Notes: a model not told the origin generated them from the sequence alone. Shown: positions 1 through 9,702, counted from the stretch's first letter. The stretch: 64,000 nucleotides of DNA from Jannaschia sp. M317 (GCF_025141175.1 NZ_CP081155.1:2571001-2635000); one strand, 5' to 3'. Made by a program: numbers and translations.

Positions 1-289
1 GGTCGATTCGCACAACGTGCTGCCCCAGGCAAAGCTGCGCGGCCTGCTCGGGCCTTGTTGGCCCCGGCAGGATGATGTCCCGAAACTGTGCCTCGCCCGC
101 AAGCAGGGGCGTCAGTTGCACGCGATTGTAGGGATCGACCGTCTCATCCGTCAGCACGACCGATGCCAGGCCCGCGCGTGCCAGCACCTGCGCCGTGCGC
201 ATTCCAACCGGGCCACCCCCGACGATCACGATCCCGTCGTGCGGGGCCGCCGTTCCGGGGTTGGATATGGAGTTGAACTCTGCGGACAC
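1..289 (-). CDS. FAD/NAD(P)-dependent oxidoreductase, NirB/rubredoxin reductase-like (5' part only)
   Basis: Only the N-terminal 96 codons lie in the window; the gene runs off the left edge. The GTG start at 289 has a GGAG seven bases upstream. After a short polar leader the protein shows a Rossmann FAD-binding motif (GIVIVGGGPVG, about residues 19-29). This is followed by the PYNRVQLTPLLAGE element typical of assimilatory nitrite reductase large subunit (NirB/NasD) and of rubredoxin or ferredoxin reductases, where it contacts FAD. NirB is likely, but the part that would carry the siroheme/4Fe-4S domain is not visible, so a single-domain reductase is equally possible. It is divergent from the choline transporter genes, with no obvious functional link. 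Confidence 0.75.
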   Translation of the reverse strand, partial: MSAEFNSISNPGTAAPHDGIVIVGGGPVGMRTAQVLARAGLASVVLTDETVDPYNRVQLTPLLAGEAQFRDIILPGPTRPEQAAQLCLGQHVVRID

Positions 290-726
290 AGAAACGCTCC
301 TTTCACGGGAAAACCCGATCCGATGAGCGTCTTTGCCCCTTGTCGATCCTAGCGACGCGACCACCATTGCTCGCGCTGCGCCCTCAGGATTGTGCAGGTG
401 CAGAAACTGTCAAGGCAGATGCGGCAGGGGCCGCGAAATTGGCCTGTCTCGGCGGTTCATTGCGCCGGTGTCCTGCGCCGGATGCACAATGTCGCGGCTT
501 GATTGCGCGATTGTTGACCGGTCTGGGCACATCCTTCAGGGCACGTGCAGGACCCGACGGAATGCCTCGATGACAAGAATCACGTCTCGTCGATCATGTC
601 TGTGCGCCCCAGGTCCAAGATAATGCCGCGCACGCCCCCGACGCAGACGCAACCCGGGCCGCAACCGCTTGCACCGATGGCGTCGATGGCGTCTATTCTG
701 GGCAAAACACACGAGGGAGTTCCAAA
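290..726. other. Intergenic region between divergent genes
   Basis: This 437-base gap separates the flavoprotein gene from choX. On the minus strand a TTGACA hexamer at 408-413 could be a -35 element for the flavoprotein gene, but no good -10 is placed correctly. A short CGGG/CCCG inverted repeat lies at about 305-316. A GGGAG ribosome-binding site precedes choX at the right edge. No convincing small gene, RNA or operator was seen. Confidence 0.4.
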
Positions 727-1647
727 ATGATCCGTCTGACACTGACCGCGTCCGCGCTGGCCCTTTCCGCCGCAGCCGCACAGGCCGCCTGCGAAGAGGT
801 CAACTTTGCCGATGTTGGCTGGACTGACATCACCGCAACCACAGCCGCGACCTCCGTTCTGCTGGAGGCGCTGGGCTATGAGACGGATGTCAAGGTGTTG
901 TCCGTTCCGGTGACCTACACCTCGATGGCCGCAGGCGATATCGACGTGTTCCTGGGCAACTGGATGCCCACGATGGAAGGTGACATCGCCCCCTACCGTG
1001 AGGCCGGGACCGTGGACACGGTTCGCGCCAATCTCGAAGGGGCCAAGTATACGCTGGCCGTGAACGACGCCGCGCAAGCCCTTGGAATTGCGTCCTTCGG
1101 GGATATTGCAGCCTATGCCGATGCGCTGGACGGCAAGATCTTTGGCATCGAGCCGGGCAATGACGGCAACCGTCTGATCCAGTCGATGATCGACGCCGAC
1201 GCCTTTGGCCTGTCGGACTTCGAGGTGGTCGAATCCTCCGAACAGGGGATGCTGGCGCAGGTGGAACGTCTGACCCGGCGCGAAGAGCCGATCGTCTTTC
1301 TCGGCTGGGAACCCCACCCCATGAACGCCAACTTCGATCTTACCTATCTGGAAGGTGGCGACGATTTCTTCGGGCCGAACCTGGGTGGCGCGACCGTCTA
1401 CACCAACACCCGCGCCGGCTATGTCGCGGACTGCCCGAACGTTGGCAAACTGTTGGAAAATCTCAGCTTCACCTTGTCGATGGAGAATGAGATCATGGGC
1501 GCAATCCTCAACGACGGCGAAGACCCGGAGGATGCGGCAACGACCTGGCTGAAGGCGCACACCGACGTGCTGGACGGCTGGCTTGACGGTGTCACCACCC
1601 TGGACGGGGGCGATGCCCTCGCCGCCGTGACCGCCGCTCTTCAATAA
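727..1647 (+). CDS. choX: Choline ABC transporter periplasmic binding protein
   Basis: The 306-residue protein has a Sec signal peptide (residues 1-20, ending AQA|A) and then a glycine betaine/choline-type binding domain (OpuAC fold). The segment around residues 70-90, with FLGNWMPTM, resembles the aromatic substrate-binding region of ChoX. Length and context agree with rhizobial ChoX. It is the first gene of choX-choW-choV and delivers choline to the membrane permease from the periplasm. ProX (glycine betaine) is the main alternative, but the adjoining ATPase is of the ChoV type. A GGGAG precedes the ATG. Confidence 0.85.
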   Translation: MIRLTLTASALALSAAAAQAACEEVNFADVGWTDITATTAATSVLLEALGYETDVKVLSVPVTYTSMAAGDIDVFLGNWMPTMEGDIAPYREAGTVDTVRANLEGAKYTLAVNDAAQALGIASFGDIAAYADALDGKIFGIEPGNDGNRLIQSMIDADAFGLSDFEVVESSEQGMLAQVERLTRREEPIVFLGWEPHPMNANFDLTYLEGGDDFFGPNLGGATVYTNTRAGYVADCPNVGKLLENLSFTLSMENEIMGAILNDGEDPEDAATTWLKAHTDVLDGWLDGVTTLDGGDALAAVTAALQ

Positions 1648-1673
1648 TTACCCCATGAAATGACGGGACGCTG

Positions 1674-1690
1674 CCGGGCCGCTTGCCCGG
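1674..1690 (+). terminator. Intercistronic hairpin between choX and choW
   Basis: CCGGGC (1674-1679) and GCCCGG (1685-1690) form a compact GC stem with a five-base loop, 27 bases after the choX stop. There is no T-tract, so it is more likely an RNA-stabilising or attenuating hairpin than a full terminator. Such hairpins commonly raise binding-protein levels above permease levels. That role is inference here. Confidence 0.4.
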
Positions 1691-1723
1691 TGGCGACCGT
1701 TTCCGACAGAACTGGCAGGCACG

Positions 1724-2560
1724 ATGGACTGGCTAACCGACAACAAGATCCCGGTGGGAAAGGTCGCGGCCAGCGTCTTCGACTGGCTGCAAGACAACTT
1801 CTACTGGGCGTTCGACGCCTTCGCCGTGGCGATGGAAGTTATGATCGACGCGATCCTCTGGGTGCTGCAAACACCGCATCCCTTGATCATCGTCGGCGTT
1901 TTCGTCGCCTTCACCTGGTATCTGCGACGCAGCTGGAAAACCTGCCTGTTCATCGCCCTCGGTTTTCTGTTCATCCTGAACCAAGGCTATTGGGAAGAGA
2001 CGACCGAAAGCCTGACATTGGTCCTGTCGGCTTGCGTCGTATGCATGGCGGTCGGGGTCCCGATCGGCATCGCGGCGGCCCACCGACCCAGGTTCTACGC
2101 CACGATCCGCCCTGTTCTGGACCTGATGCAGACCCTGCCGACCTTCGTATATCTGATCCCGGCCATCGTGTTCTTTGGCATCGGCATGGTGCCGGGCCTG
2201 ATCGCGACGGTGATCTTTGTGCTGCCCGCACCGATCAGGTTGACCTACCTCGGCGTCGTGTCCACCCCGATGCCCCTGTTGGAAGCCGCGCGCGCCTTTG
2301 GTGGCACCCCGCGTCAGGTTCTCTGGAAGGTAGAGCTGCCCTATGCGCTGCCCCAGATCATGGTCGGCCTGACGCAAACGATCATGCTGTCGCTGTCGAT
2401 GGTCGTGATCGCCGCGCTGGTCGGGGCCGACGGGCTGGGCGTGCCGGTTGTGCGTGCGCTCAACCAGGTGAACACGGCGTTGGGCTTTGAAAGCGGCTTC
2501 GTCATCGTGGTCGTCGCCATCATGCTCGACCGGATGCTGAACCGCGGAGACAGCCAATGA
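1724..2560 (+). CDS. choW: Choline ABC transporter permease
   Basis: This 278-residue inner-membrane permease has about six hydrophobic segments. It carries the EAA loop typical of binding-protein-dependent permeases (EAARAFGGTPRQVLWKVELP, about residues 188-207). An N-terminal amphipathic stretch (residues 1-45) precedes the first membrane span, as in ProW/ChoW. The gene follows choX and overlaps choV by four bases (ATGA), so translation is probably coupled. The partner ATPase is ChoV. Glycine betaine or proline betaine could also be carried. Confidence 0.85.
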   Translation: MDWLTDNKIPVGKVAASVFDWLQDNFYWAFDAFAVAMEVMIDAILWVLQTPHPLIIVGVFVAFTWYLRRSWKTCLFIALGFLFILNQGYWEETTESLTLVLSACVVCMAVGVPIGIAAAHRPRFYATIRPVLDLMQTLPTFVYLIPAIVFFGIGMVPGLIATVIFVLPAPIRLTYLGVVSTPMPLLEAARAFGGTPRQVLWKVELPYALPQIMVGLTQTIMLSLSMVVIAALVGADGLGVPVVRALNQVNTALGFESGFVIVVVAIMLDRMLNRGDSQ

Positions 2561-3588
2561 CCGCCGTGCGTTTCGACAACGTTTCCATCGTTTTCGGGGA
2601 CAAGCCCCAAGTCGCCCTGCCCCTTATGGACCAAGGGCTTGACCGGTCCGAGATCCAGAAGAAAACGGGCCAGGTTCTGGGCGTCCACAACTGCTCGCTC
2701 GATGTGGCCGAAGGTGAGATCCTGGTGCTGATGGGTCTGTCCGGTTCGGGCAAGTCGACCTTGTTGCGGGCGGTGAATGGTTTGAACCCGGTGGTGCGCG
2801 GGTCGGTTACGGTGACCGACGGGGCCTGGTCGTCGACCCTGCCCGATTGCTCGGCGGATGATCTGCGCAAGCTGCGGCGCGAATGCGTGTCCATGGTTTT
2901 TCAGCAATTCGGCCTGCTGCCCTGGCGCAGCGTGCGCGACAACGTGGGCCTGGGGTTGGAGCTGTCCGGCATCGCCGCGCCTGAAATCGCGACCCGCGTC
3001 GATCGGCAACTGGCGCTGGTCGGCCTTTCGGATTGGGCCGACCGCAAGGTGGGCGATCTGTCGGGCGGGATGCAACAACGTGTGGGCCTGGCCCGTGCAT
3101 TCGCAACCGAAGCCCCGATCCTGCTGATGGACGAGCCGTTCTCGGCGCTCGACCCGTTGATCCGGTCCCGCCTTCAGGATGAACTGTTGGAGCTGCAATC
3201 GGACCTGCAGCGCACGATCATTTTCGTCAGCCACGACCTGGACGAGGCGTTCAAGATCGGCAACCGCATCGCCATCATGGAGGGGGGGCGCATCGTTCAA
3301 TGCGGCACCCCGCAGGAAATCATCGCCACACCCGCGAACGACTATGTGGCGGATTTCGTGTCGCACATGAACCCGCTGACCGTTCTGACCGCAGGTGACG
3401 TTATGGTCACCGGCACCCCCGCGCCAGAGGCGACCGCCCTGCCCCACGACACCCCGGTCGAAACGGTGATGCGCGAGGTGCTAAGCACCGGACCGGTTGC
3501 CATCCATCAGAACGGCAAACCGGTCGGTCAGATCAGCGAGACGGACATCCTGCGCGCGCTGTCCAAGGACGATCAGCCAAGCGCATAG
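2557..3588 (+). CDS. choV: Choline ABC transporter ATP-binding protein
   Basis: The 343-residue ATPase has a Walker A motif GLSGSGKS at residues 60-67, an LSGGMQQR signature and a Walker B ILLMDEP. An N-terminal extension before the first strand (MDQGLDRSEIQKKTG, near residues 24-38) is characteristic of ChoV/ProV-type proteins. The C-terminal about 80 residues resemble a single CBS-like regulatory region, which in OpuA/ProV relatives senses ionic strength. Overlap with choW supports one operon. The last 16 bases overlap the 3' end of phoB on the other strand. Confidence 0.87.
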   Translation: MTAVRFDNVSIVFGDKPQVALPLMDQGLDRSEIQKKTGQVLGVHNCSLDVAEGEILVLMGLSGSGKSTLLRAVNGLNPVVRGSVTVTDGAWSSTLPDCSADDLRKLRRECVSMVFQQFGLLPWRSVRDNVGLGLELSGIAAPEIATRVDRQLALVGLSDWADRKVGDLSGGMQQRVGLARAFATEAPILLMDEPFSALDPLIRSRLQDELLELQSDLQRTIIFVSHDLDEAFKIGNRIAIMEGGRIVQCGTPQEIIATPANDYVADFVSHMNPLTVLTAGDVMVTGTPAPEATALPHDTPVETVMREVLSTGPVAIHQNGKPVGQISETDILRALSKDDQPSA

Positions 3589-4262
3589 CCCGCGCCCCGA
3601 ACCGTACGGATCGGGTCGTCGGATCCACTGGCATTGCGCAGCGCCTTGCGCAGGCGCCCGACGTGGACGTCGACGGTGCGACTGTCGACATAGATATCGC
3701 GCCCCCAGACCCGGTCCAGCAACTGATCCCGCGACCAGACCCGTCCCGGCCGTTCCATGAATGTCGTCAGCAGGCGGAACTCGGTCGGCCCCAGGTGCAA
3801 CTCGGCCCCCTGGCGGAAGACGCGGTGTTCCTCGGTGTTGACAGAAATGTCATCGAATTCAAGCACCTCGCCAACCGATGCGGGCCGCACACGGCGCAGT
3901 TGGGTGCGGATACGGGCCATCAATTCGACCACGGAATAGGGTTTGACCACGTAGTCATCGGCCCCGGTTTCCAACCCCCGCACCCGGTCCACTTCTTCGG
4001 ACCGCGCAGAGATCATGATGACCGGAATGCCGCGCGTTTCCGGCCGGGATTTCAGGCGACGGCACACCTCGATGCCCGACACCTCGGGCAGCATCCAGTC
4101 CAGCAGGATCAGATCCGGCGCATCTTCGCGCGCCAGATCCATGGCGGCATCACCCGAAGTGGCCTGACGCACGTCATAGCCTTCGGCCTCCAGGTTGTAG
4201 ACGAGGATTTCCCGTTGCGGGGCCTCGTCCTCTACAACCAGGACAGAGGGGTTTGCAGACAT
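3573..4262 (-). CDS. phoB: Phosphate regulon response regulator PhoB
   Basis: This 229-residue OmpR-family regulator has an N-terminal receiver domain with the phosphoacceptor Asp55 (LILLDWMLP) and a C-terminal winged-helix DNA-binding domain (VWGRDIYVDSRTVDVHVGRLRKAL). Phosphorylated by PhoR, it would bind Pho boxes such as the one at 9789-9817. It is the last gene of the phoR-pst-phoU-phoB cluster and starts one base after the phoU stop codon. It overlaps the 3' end of choV tail to tail. Confidence 0.93.
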   Translation of the reverse strand: MSANPSVLVVEDEAPQREILVYNLEAEGYDVRQATSGDAAMDLAREDAPDLILLDWMLPEVSGIEVCRRLKSRPETRGIPVIMISARSEEVDRVRGLETGADDYVVKPYSVVELMARIRTQLRRVRPASVGEVLEFDDISVNTEEHRVFRQGAELHLGPTEFRLLTTFMERPGRVWSRDQLLDRVWGRDIYVDSRTVDVHVGRLRKALRNASGSDDPIRTVRGAGYALG

Positions 4263-4263
4263 C

Positions 4264-4983
4264 TCAGCTCACCGTGCCGCCCTTGGTGGACGAGGTGATG
4301 TCGGCCTTCGTCCGCTCATCATCGGGCATTTCGCCGGTCACCAGATAGATGACCTGTTCGGCGATGCCGGTGACCAGATCGCCCATGCGCTCTATGTTCT
4401 TGGCCATGAAATGCAGGTGCATGCAGGCCGTGATGTTGCGCGGGTCTTCCATCATGTGGGTCAGATATTCACGGAACAGACCGTTATACATCTGGTCCAC
4501 TTCTTCGTCGCGGGCGCGCACGTCGGCGGCCAGATCGGCATCGCGCTGGATATAAGCGTCCAGCGCATCCTTCAGCATCAGCTGAACGGCCTTGGACATG
4601 CGGCGCAGGCTGGCGGTGCCACCTTCGACCGGATGCAGCTCCAACAGGATTTCGGACCGCTTGGCCATGTTCTTGGCATAGTCCCCGATACGTTCCAGCG
4701 CCGCCGAGATGCGGAAGATGGTCAGCACGGTGCGCAGGTCGGTCGCGATGGGCTGGCGCAGGGCGATGACGCGCGCGGCCTCTTCGTTGACGTTGTGTTC
4801 CATGGCGTCGATGATCTTGTCCCCGGCGCGCACCTTGGCCGCCAGTTCCGAGTCGCCCTCGATCAAGGCGATGGTTGCCTTGTCGATGGCGTCCTCGACC
4901 TGCCCGCCCATTTTCATGATCAGGGCCTGGATCGCCTCCAGATCACGGTCAAACGCCGTCACGATGTGGTTCGATTGGATCAT
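4264..4983 (-). CDS. phoU: Phosphate transport system regulator PhoU
   Basis: The 239-residue all-helical protein consists of two PhoU repeats. Each contains the family's acidic metal-binding pattern, for example ALERIGDYAKNMAKR in the first and NIERMGDLVTGIAEQ in the second. PhoU couples the PstSCAB transporter to PhoR and keeps PhoR in phosphatase mode when phosphate is plentiful. The ATG at 4983 begins MIQSNHIVTAFD, the usual PhoU start; a longer upstream reading frame only crosses pstB. It lies between pstB and phoB. Confidence 0.93.
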   Translation of the reverse strand: MIQSNHIVTAFDRDLEAIQALIMKMGGQVEDAIDKATIALIEGDSELAAKVRAGDKIIDAMEHNVNEEAARVIALRQPIATDLRTVLTIFRISAALERIGDYAKNMAKRSEILLELHPVEGGTASLRRMSKAVQLMLKDALDAYIQRDADLAADVRARDEEVDQMYNGLFREYLTHMMEDPRNITACMHLHFMAKNIERMGDLVTGIAEQVIYLVTGEMPDDERTKADITSSTKGGTVS

Positions 4984-4994
4984 TGTCCTGCTCC

Positions 4995-5792
4995 TCAGCC
5001 GATCCGGCCGGAAATGTAGCTTTCGGTGCGACTGTCTTCCGGCTGGGTAAAGATCTTGCCGGTTTCGCCGTATTCCACCAGGTTGCCGAGGTGGAAAAAG
5101 GCCGTGCGCTGACTGACCCGCGCCGCCTGCTGCATGGAATGGGTGACGATCACCACGGAATAGTTCTGCCGCAGCTCGTCGATCAGCTCTTCCACCTGGG
5201 CGGTGGCAATGGGGTCGAGGGCCGAACAGGGTTCGTCCATCAGCAGGATCTCGGGGCTGGTCGCGACGGCCCGTGCAATGCAAAGCCGCTGCTGCTGCCC
5301 GCCCGACAGGCCGGTGCCTGGCTGTAGCAACCGGTCCTTGGCCTCATCCCAAAGAGCCGCGCGGCGCAGGGAGGATTCCACGATGTTGTCCAGATCCGCC
5401 TTGTCCGTCGCCAGCCCGTGAATGCGCGGGCCGTAGGCGACATTGTCATAGATCGACTTAGGAAACGGGTTCGGTTTCTGGAAAACCATGCCGACCTTGG
5501 CGCGCAGCTGCACCGGGTCGACCCGTTTGTCATAGATGTCCTCGCCGTCAATACGGATGTCGCCTTCGACGCGGGCCACCGAGATCGTATCGTTCATCCG
5601 GTTGATGCAGCGCAGGAAGGTGGACTTGCCGCACCCCGACGGGCCAATGAAGGCGGTGACCATCTTGTCGGCGATCTCTACGTTCACGTCCTTGATGGCA
5701 TGGGTGTCGCCGTAATAGACCTGCACGCCGCGCGCGGTGATCTTGGCCTCTTGATTGTCCACGGCTCTCTCCGTCAATCGCATATCGTTCAT
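4995..5792 (-). CDS. pstB: Phosphate ABC transporter ATP-binding protein
   Basis: The 265-residue ATPase has a Walker A GPSGCGKS, a [11 protein letters not shown] signature and a Walker [14 protein letters not shown], all in the PstB-specific form. It powers phosphate uptake through PstC and PstA in the inner membrane. It starts 12 bases after pstA ends and is followed 11 bases later by phoU. A second in-frame ATG at 5783 is possible. Length and sequence are typical of the family. Confidence 0.95.
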   Translation of the reverse strand: MNDMRLTERAVDNQEAKITARGVQVYYGDTHAIKDVNVEIADKMVTAFIGPSGCGKSTFLRCINRMNDTISVARVEGDIRIDGEDIYDKRVDPVQLRAKVGMVFQKPNPFPKSIYDNVAYGPRIHGLATDKADLDNIVESSLRRAALWDEAKDRLLQPGTGLSGGQQQRLCIARAVATSPEILLMDEPCSALDPIATAQVEELIDELRQNYSVVIVTHSMQQAARVSQRTAFFHLGNLVEYGETGKIFTQPEDSRTESYISGRIG

Positions 5793-5804
5793 TGTATCGG
5801 CCCC

Positions 5805-7151
5805 TTACCAGCGGCGTTCGAATTTGCGGCGCAGATAGATCGCCGTCAGGTTCATGATCAGCAGGAAAACCAGCAGCACGATGATCGCACCCGAGGCCCG
5901 TTCCACAAAGGCCGGATCGGACCGTTGCGTCCAGTTGAAGACCTGCACCGGCAAGGCGGAGGCCGGGTCGAAGAAGCCTTCGGGCGGGGCGTCTGGATAT
6001 TCCCGCACGAAAGCCACCATGCCGATCAGCAGCAGCGGGGCGGTTTCCCCCAGGGCCTGCGCCAAGCCGATGATCGTGCCGGTCAGGATACCGGGCATGG
6101 CCAGAGGCAGAACGTGATGAAACACCGATTGCATCTTGGACGCGCCCAGGCCCAGGGCCGCATCGCGGATCGACGGCGGCACGGCTTTCAACGCGGCACG
6201 TGTGGCGATGATGATCGTCGGCAGGGTCATCAACGTCAGGACCAGCCCGCCCACGATGGGTGCCGATTGGGGCAGCCCCGCAAAGTTGATGAAGATCGCC
6301 AGACCCAGGATGCCGAACACGATGGACGGAACAGCCGCCAGGTTCGAGATATTGACCTCGATCAGGTCGGTAATCCGGTTTTGCGGCGCGAACTCTTCCA
6401 GATAGATGCTGGCGGCGACGCCGATGGGCAGGGCCAGAACCAGCACGATCAGCATCATGTACAGGGATCCAAGGATCGCGACGCCCAGACCCGCAGCCTC
6501 TGGCCTTGTGTCCGATGCATCGGGCCAGGTCAGGAATTTCCAGTTGAAACCGGTCCGGAGCAGGCCCGCTTCCTCCAGCGCGACGGCCAGATCAAGCTGT
6601 GCGGGCGAGACGTTGTTGTCCAGCTCTGCCGAAGCATAGGTGACGCGCCCCTTGTAGAAACCGTCGATGCGTCCATTGGCCAGCACCTCGACCGGGATCG
6701 TGCTGCCGACGATCTCCGGGTTGGCCAGAACGTAGTTGCGCAGCTGCGCCACGCTCTCGTCCGAAATGATCTCGGCGGCGTCCTTGGCGGACAGCTCGGT
6801 TTTGATGCCGTTGGCTTCCAACGTGGCGGCCAGACCTGCGCGCAGCAGCGGCGCATACCCGAAGGTCGTGACCTTCCGCATGACGTCCAGATCCCGAACG
6901 CCGGATTTGTCCAGCTTGTCCTCGGGCAGTTCGACCATGATCTGGATCGAGGTCTGGCGGAACGCGGAAAGGCCCGCGCCCAGGATCGAAGTCATCAGCA
7001 GGATCAGCATCAGGATGCCGATACAGACCGCGGCAAAGCCGTACATCTTGAACCGGGCTTCTGCCGCGTTTCGTTTCGTCGTGTGGGCGTCGGCGGACAT
7101 GAGAGAGCCCTTGCCGGCCCCGGATGCCGCAGGTGCGGTGGCGTCGGTCAT
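5805..7151 (-). CDS. pstA: Phosphate ABC transporter permease PstA
   Basis: The 448-residue inner-membrane permease is longer than E. coli PstA (about 296 residues). The extra part is an N-terminal membrane segment followed by a periplasmic domain of about 170 residues. The C-terminal half has the transporter core with the EAA loop (RDAALGLGASKMQSVFHHVLPLA). Long PstA proteins of this kind are usual in Alphaproteobacteria. Its start overlaps the pstC stop by four bases, so the two are translationally coupled. Confidence 0.92.
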   Translation of the reverse strand: MTDATAPAASGAGKGSLMSADAHTTKRNAAEARFKMYGFAAVCIGILMLILLMTSILGAGLSAFRQTSIQIMVELPEDKLDKSGVRDLDVMRKVTTFGYAPLLRAGLAATLEANGIKTELSAKDAAEIISDESVAQLRNYVLANPEIVGSTIPVEVLANGRIDGFYKGRVTYASAELDNNVSPAQLDLAVALEEAGLLRTGFNWKFLTWPDASDTRPEAAGLGVAILGSLYMMLIVLVLALPIGVAASIYLEEFAPQNRITDLIEVNISNLAAVPSIVFGILGLAIFINFAGLPQSAPIVGGLVLTLMTLPTIIIATRAALKAVPPSIRDAALGLGASKMQSVFHHVLPLAMPGILTGTIIGLAQALGETAPLLLIGMVAFVREYPDAPPEGFFDPASALPVQVFNWTQRSDPAFVERASGAIIVLLVFLLIMNLTAIYLRRKFERRW

Positions 7152-8599
7152 TCGTACTGCTCCCGGTACTTGCGCACGATATAGAGGGCGAGGACATTCA
7201 GCCCCAGCGTGATCACGAAAAGGGTGAGGCCAAGGGCAAAGGCCACAAGCGTCTCGGGCGAAGCGAAATCGGTGTCGCCGGTCAATTGGCTGACGATCTT
7301 GACCGTCACGGTGGTCATCGCCTCGAACGGGTTCAGGCCCAGCCGGGCCGCGGCCCCCGCGCCCAACACCACGATCATCGTCTCACCGATGGCGCGCGAA
7401 GCCGCCAGCAGGATGGCCCCCACGATGCCAGGCAAGGCGGCGGGCACGATGACCTGGCGGATGGTTTCGGACTTCGTCGCCCCCAGACCCAACGATCCGT
7501 CGCGCATCGCCTGCGGCACCGCGTTGATGATGTCGTCCGACAGCGATGACACGAAGGGGATAAGCATGATGCCCATCACCAACCCGGCCGTCATGACCGA
7601 CGAGGCAGAGTTGCCAAGGCCCATCGGTTCGGCGATGACATCGCGCAACAACGGGCCCACGGTGATCAGCGCGAACAAGCCGTAGACGATGGTCGGGATG
7701 CCGGCCAGGATTTCCAGCAAGGGCTTGGCAAAGGCGCGAAACTTGGGCCCCGCGTATTCCGACAGATAGATCGCTGCGAACAGACCCACCGGCACCGCGA
7801 CCAGCAAAGCGATCAGCGAGATGTACAGCGTCCCCCAAAGCAGCGGCAGGATGCCCAGCTCCGACGCGCCGCCCCGGCCCGAGAAACTCGGCGACCAGGT
7901 GGTCGAGAAAAAGAAATCCTGCCAGCGATACTGCGAGAAGAAGTTCATCGTTTCGAACAACATCGACAAAACAATGCCCAACGTCGTCAGGATCGCGATG
8001 GACGCAGCCGCCATCAGCAGGACCAGAACACCCTTCTCGACGACGTTGCGGGCACGAAAGGCCCCATCGCTGCGCTTGATCGCCCAGGCAGCCCCGATCA
8101 GGGCCAGGACGGTGACAGCGGCAAACATCATCATCGACAGCGTGGCGCGCGCACCGCGGTAGTCGTTTGCCGCATCCAGAATGGCCGCGTCCAGATCCGC
8201 ACCAAGCGCCACACCCCCAGAGGCGAGCGCGGCGGAAATGTCTTCGGTAGACATGGCCGACAGCCGCTGTGGCGCGATGCCCGAAACGTCCAGCCCGTCG
8301 GCCACGCGGCGCACGTCGGACATCACCAACCCGATGGTCGATCCTTCGGGGATCGCGCTTTCGGGAAAGTCGGCGGCAACGGAGCGTTCCAATATCATGG
8401 GCTGCACCAGCAGCCAGACGACCAACAGCCCCAAAGCAGGCGTCAAAGCCATCAAGAGACCGTTCAATCCGTAATAGATCGGCAGGCTATGCAGCTCTCG
8501 CGCATCGCCCGAGACAGAGGCCAGCGCCCGACCTCGGGCCAGAATGAATGCAGCCGTCCCAAGGACGGCCAGCAGGATAATCAACCATGACAACGGCAT
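7148..8599 (-). CDS. pstC: Phosphate ABC transporter permease PstC
   Basis: The 483-residue permease begins with membrane spans and a periplasmic insert of about 100 residues. It ends with the conserved permease core, whose EAA loop reads RDGSLGLGATKSETIRQVIVPAA. Like PstA it is longer than the enterobacterial form. It pairs with PstA to make the phosphate channel fed by PstS. A strong hairpin separates it from pstS, which probably lowers its expression relative to the binding protein. Confidence 0.92.
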   Translation of the reverse strand: MPLSWLIILLAVLGTAAFILARGRALASVSGDARELHSLPIYYGLNGLLMALTPALGLLVVWLLVQPMILERSVAADFPESAIPEGSTIGLVMSDVRRVADGLDVSGIAPQRLSAMSTEDISAALASGGVALGADLDAAILDAANDYRGARATLSMMMFAAVTVLALIGAAWAIKRSDGAFRARNVVEKGVLVLLMAAASIAILTTLGIVLSMLFETMNFFSQYRWQDFFFSTTWSPSFSGRGGASELGILPLLWGTLYISLIALLVAVPVGLFAAIYLSEYAGPKFRAFAKPLLEILAGIPTIVYGLFALITVGPLLRDVIAEPMGLGNSASSVMTAGLVMGIMLIPFVSSLSDDIINAVPQAMRDGSLGLGATKSETIRQVIVPAALPGIVGAILLAASRAIGETMIVVLGAGAAARLGLNPFEAMTTVTVKIVSQLTGDTDFASPETLVAFALGLTLFVITLGLNVLALYIVRKYREQYE

Positions 8600-8628
8600 C
8601 GAAAGCTCCGGTCAGCGCGGGCAAGGAT

Positions 8629-8661
8629 GGGTTGGGGCACGCCGCATGCGCGCCCCAACCC
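8629..8661 (-). terminator. Hairpin between pstS and pstC
   Basis: A ten-base inverted repeat (GGGTTGGGGC at 8629-8638 with GCCCCAACCC at 8652-8661) lies just after the pstS stop codon. There is no T-tract, so it is read as an attenuating or RNA-protecting hairpin. It would let PstS be made in excess over PstC/PstA, as is common for binding-protein genes. Confidence 0.55.
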
Positions 8662-8670
8662 GGTGGTGAC

Positions 8671-9702
8671 TTAGTTCATGGTCACTTCATCGGACACCGT
8701 CGCCTGCACGGCGGGCAGTTCCGGGTCGGACACCAGACCGTAGTCCGACAGCGGGCCGTCGGGGCCCGAGATGTCGTCGGAGACGAAGAATTCTGCGAAT
8801 TCCTTCAGGCCGGGGATCGCGCCGATGTGGGCCTTCTTGATGTAGAAGTAGAGCGGGCGCGACACGGGGTATTCACCGGTCGAAATCGTCTCGGTCGAGG
8901 GCGCGACGCCGTCCATCGTGGCGACTTTCAACTTGTCGGTGTTGTTCTCGTAGAACGACAGACCGAAGACACCGATCCCGTTCGGCGAGGCGTCGATGCG
9001 GGCCAGGGTTTCGGTGTAGTCGCCGTCGATGTCGACCGAACGTCCGTCGGTGCGAACCTCCAGGCAGGCGTCCTCGGCGTCGTCTTCCGACATGCCGGCG
9101 GCCATCATCGCCTCAAAGGCACCGGTGGCTTCGCAACCCTCGGCGATCACCTTCTCTTCGAAGACTTCGCGCGTGCCGTGCTTGGTGCCCGGAATGAAGG
9201 CCAGGATCTCGGCGGCCGGCAGGTCGGCGTTGAAATCCGACCACTGGGTGTACGGGTTGTCGACCAGGGCACCGTCAACCATGACCTTGGGGGCCAGGGC
9301 GTTGAACAGGTCGGACGGCGTAAAGGCGGTGAAGGCCGGGCCCGACTGCTGGCTGGCAAAGACGATGCCGTCATAGCCGATGCGGACTTCGATGATGTCG
9401 GTCACGCCGGCCTCGGCACAGGCGGCGATTTCCTTGTCGCGGATCTTGCGCGAGGCATTGGCGATGTCGATGGTGTTCTCGCCCACGCCTTCGCAGAAAC
9501 GCTTCAGGCCAGCGGAGGAGCCACCGGATTCGACGACGGGCGTCGGAAATTCAAAGTTCTCGCCAAAGGCCTCGGCAACGATGGAGGCATAGGGCAGCAC
9601 GGTCGAGGAACCGGCAACCTGGACCTGGTCACGGGCGGCAGCGGCGGTCGCGGAAACGGCGGCAACGGCCAGCACGGACACGGCGGTCTTGGTGAAAGAC
9701 AT
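8671..9702 (-). CDS. pstS: Phosphate ABC transporter periplasmic binding protein PstS
   Basis: The 343-residue protein has a signal peptide (residues 1-23, ending AAA) and then the PstS fold. The start of the mature domain, VQVAGSSTVLPYASIVAE, contains the phosphate-contacting loop, and VVESGGSSAGLKRFC supplies a second loop. It captures phosphate for PstCA. It is transcribed from a Pho-box promoter 87 bases upstream, and a GGAG lies before the ATG. Confidence 0.94.
   Translation of the reverse strand: MSFTKTAVSVLAVAAVSATAAAARDQVQVAGSSTVLPYASIVAEAFGENFEFPTPVVESGGSSAGLKRFCEGVGENTIDIANASRKIRDKEIAACAEAGVTDIIEVRIGYDGIVFASQQSGPAFTAFTPSDLFNALAPKVMVDGALVDNPYTQWSDFNADLPAAEILAFIPGTKHGTREVFEEKVIAEGCEATGAFEAMMAAGMSEDDAEDACLEVRTDGRSVDIDGDYTETLARIDASPNGIGVFGLSFYENNTDKLKVATMDGVAPSTETISTGEYPVSRPLYFYIKKAHIGAIPGLKEFAEFFVSDDISGPDGPLSDYGLVSDPELPAVQATVSDEVTMN

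Noticed and set aside
5418..7184. Long open frame antisense to pstB and pstA
   Set aside because: Same GC-driven artefact; pstA and pstB are unambiguous.
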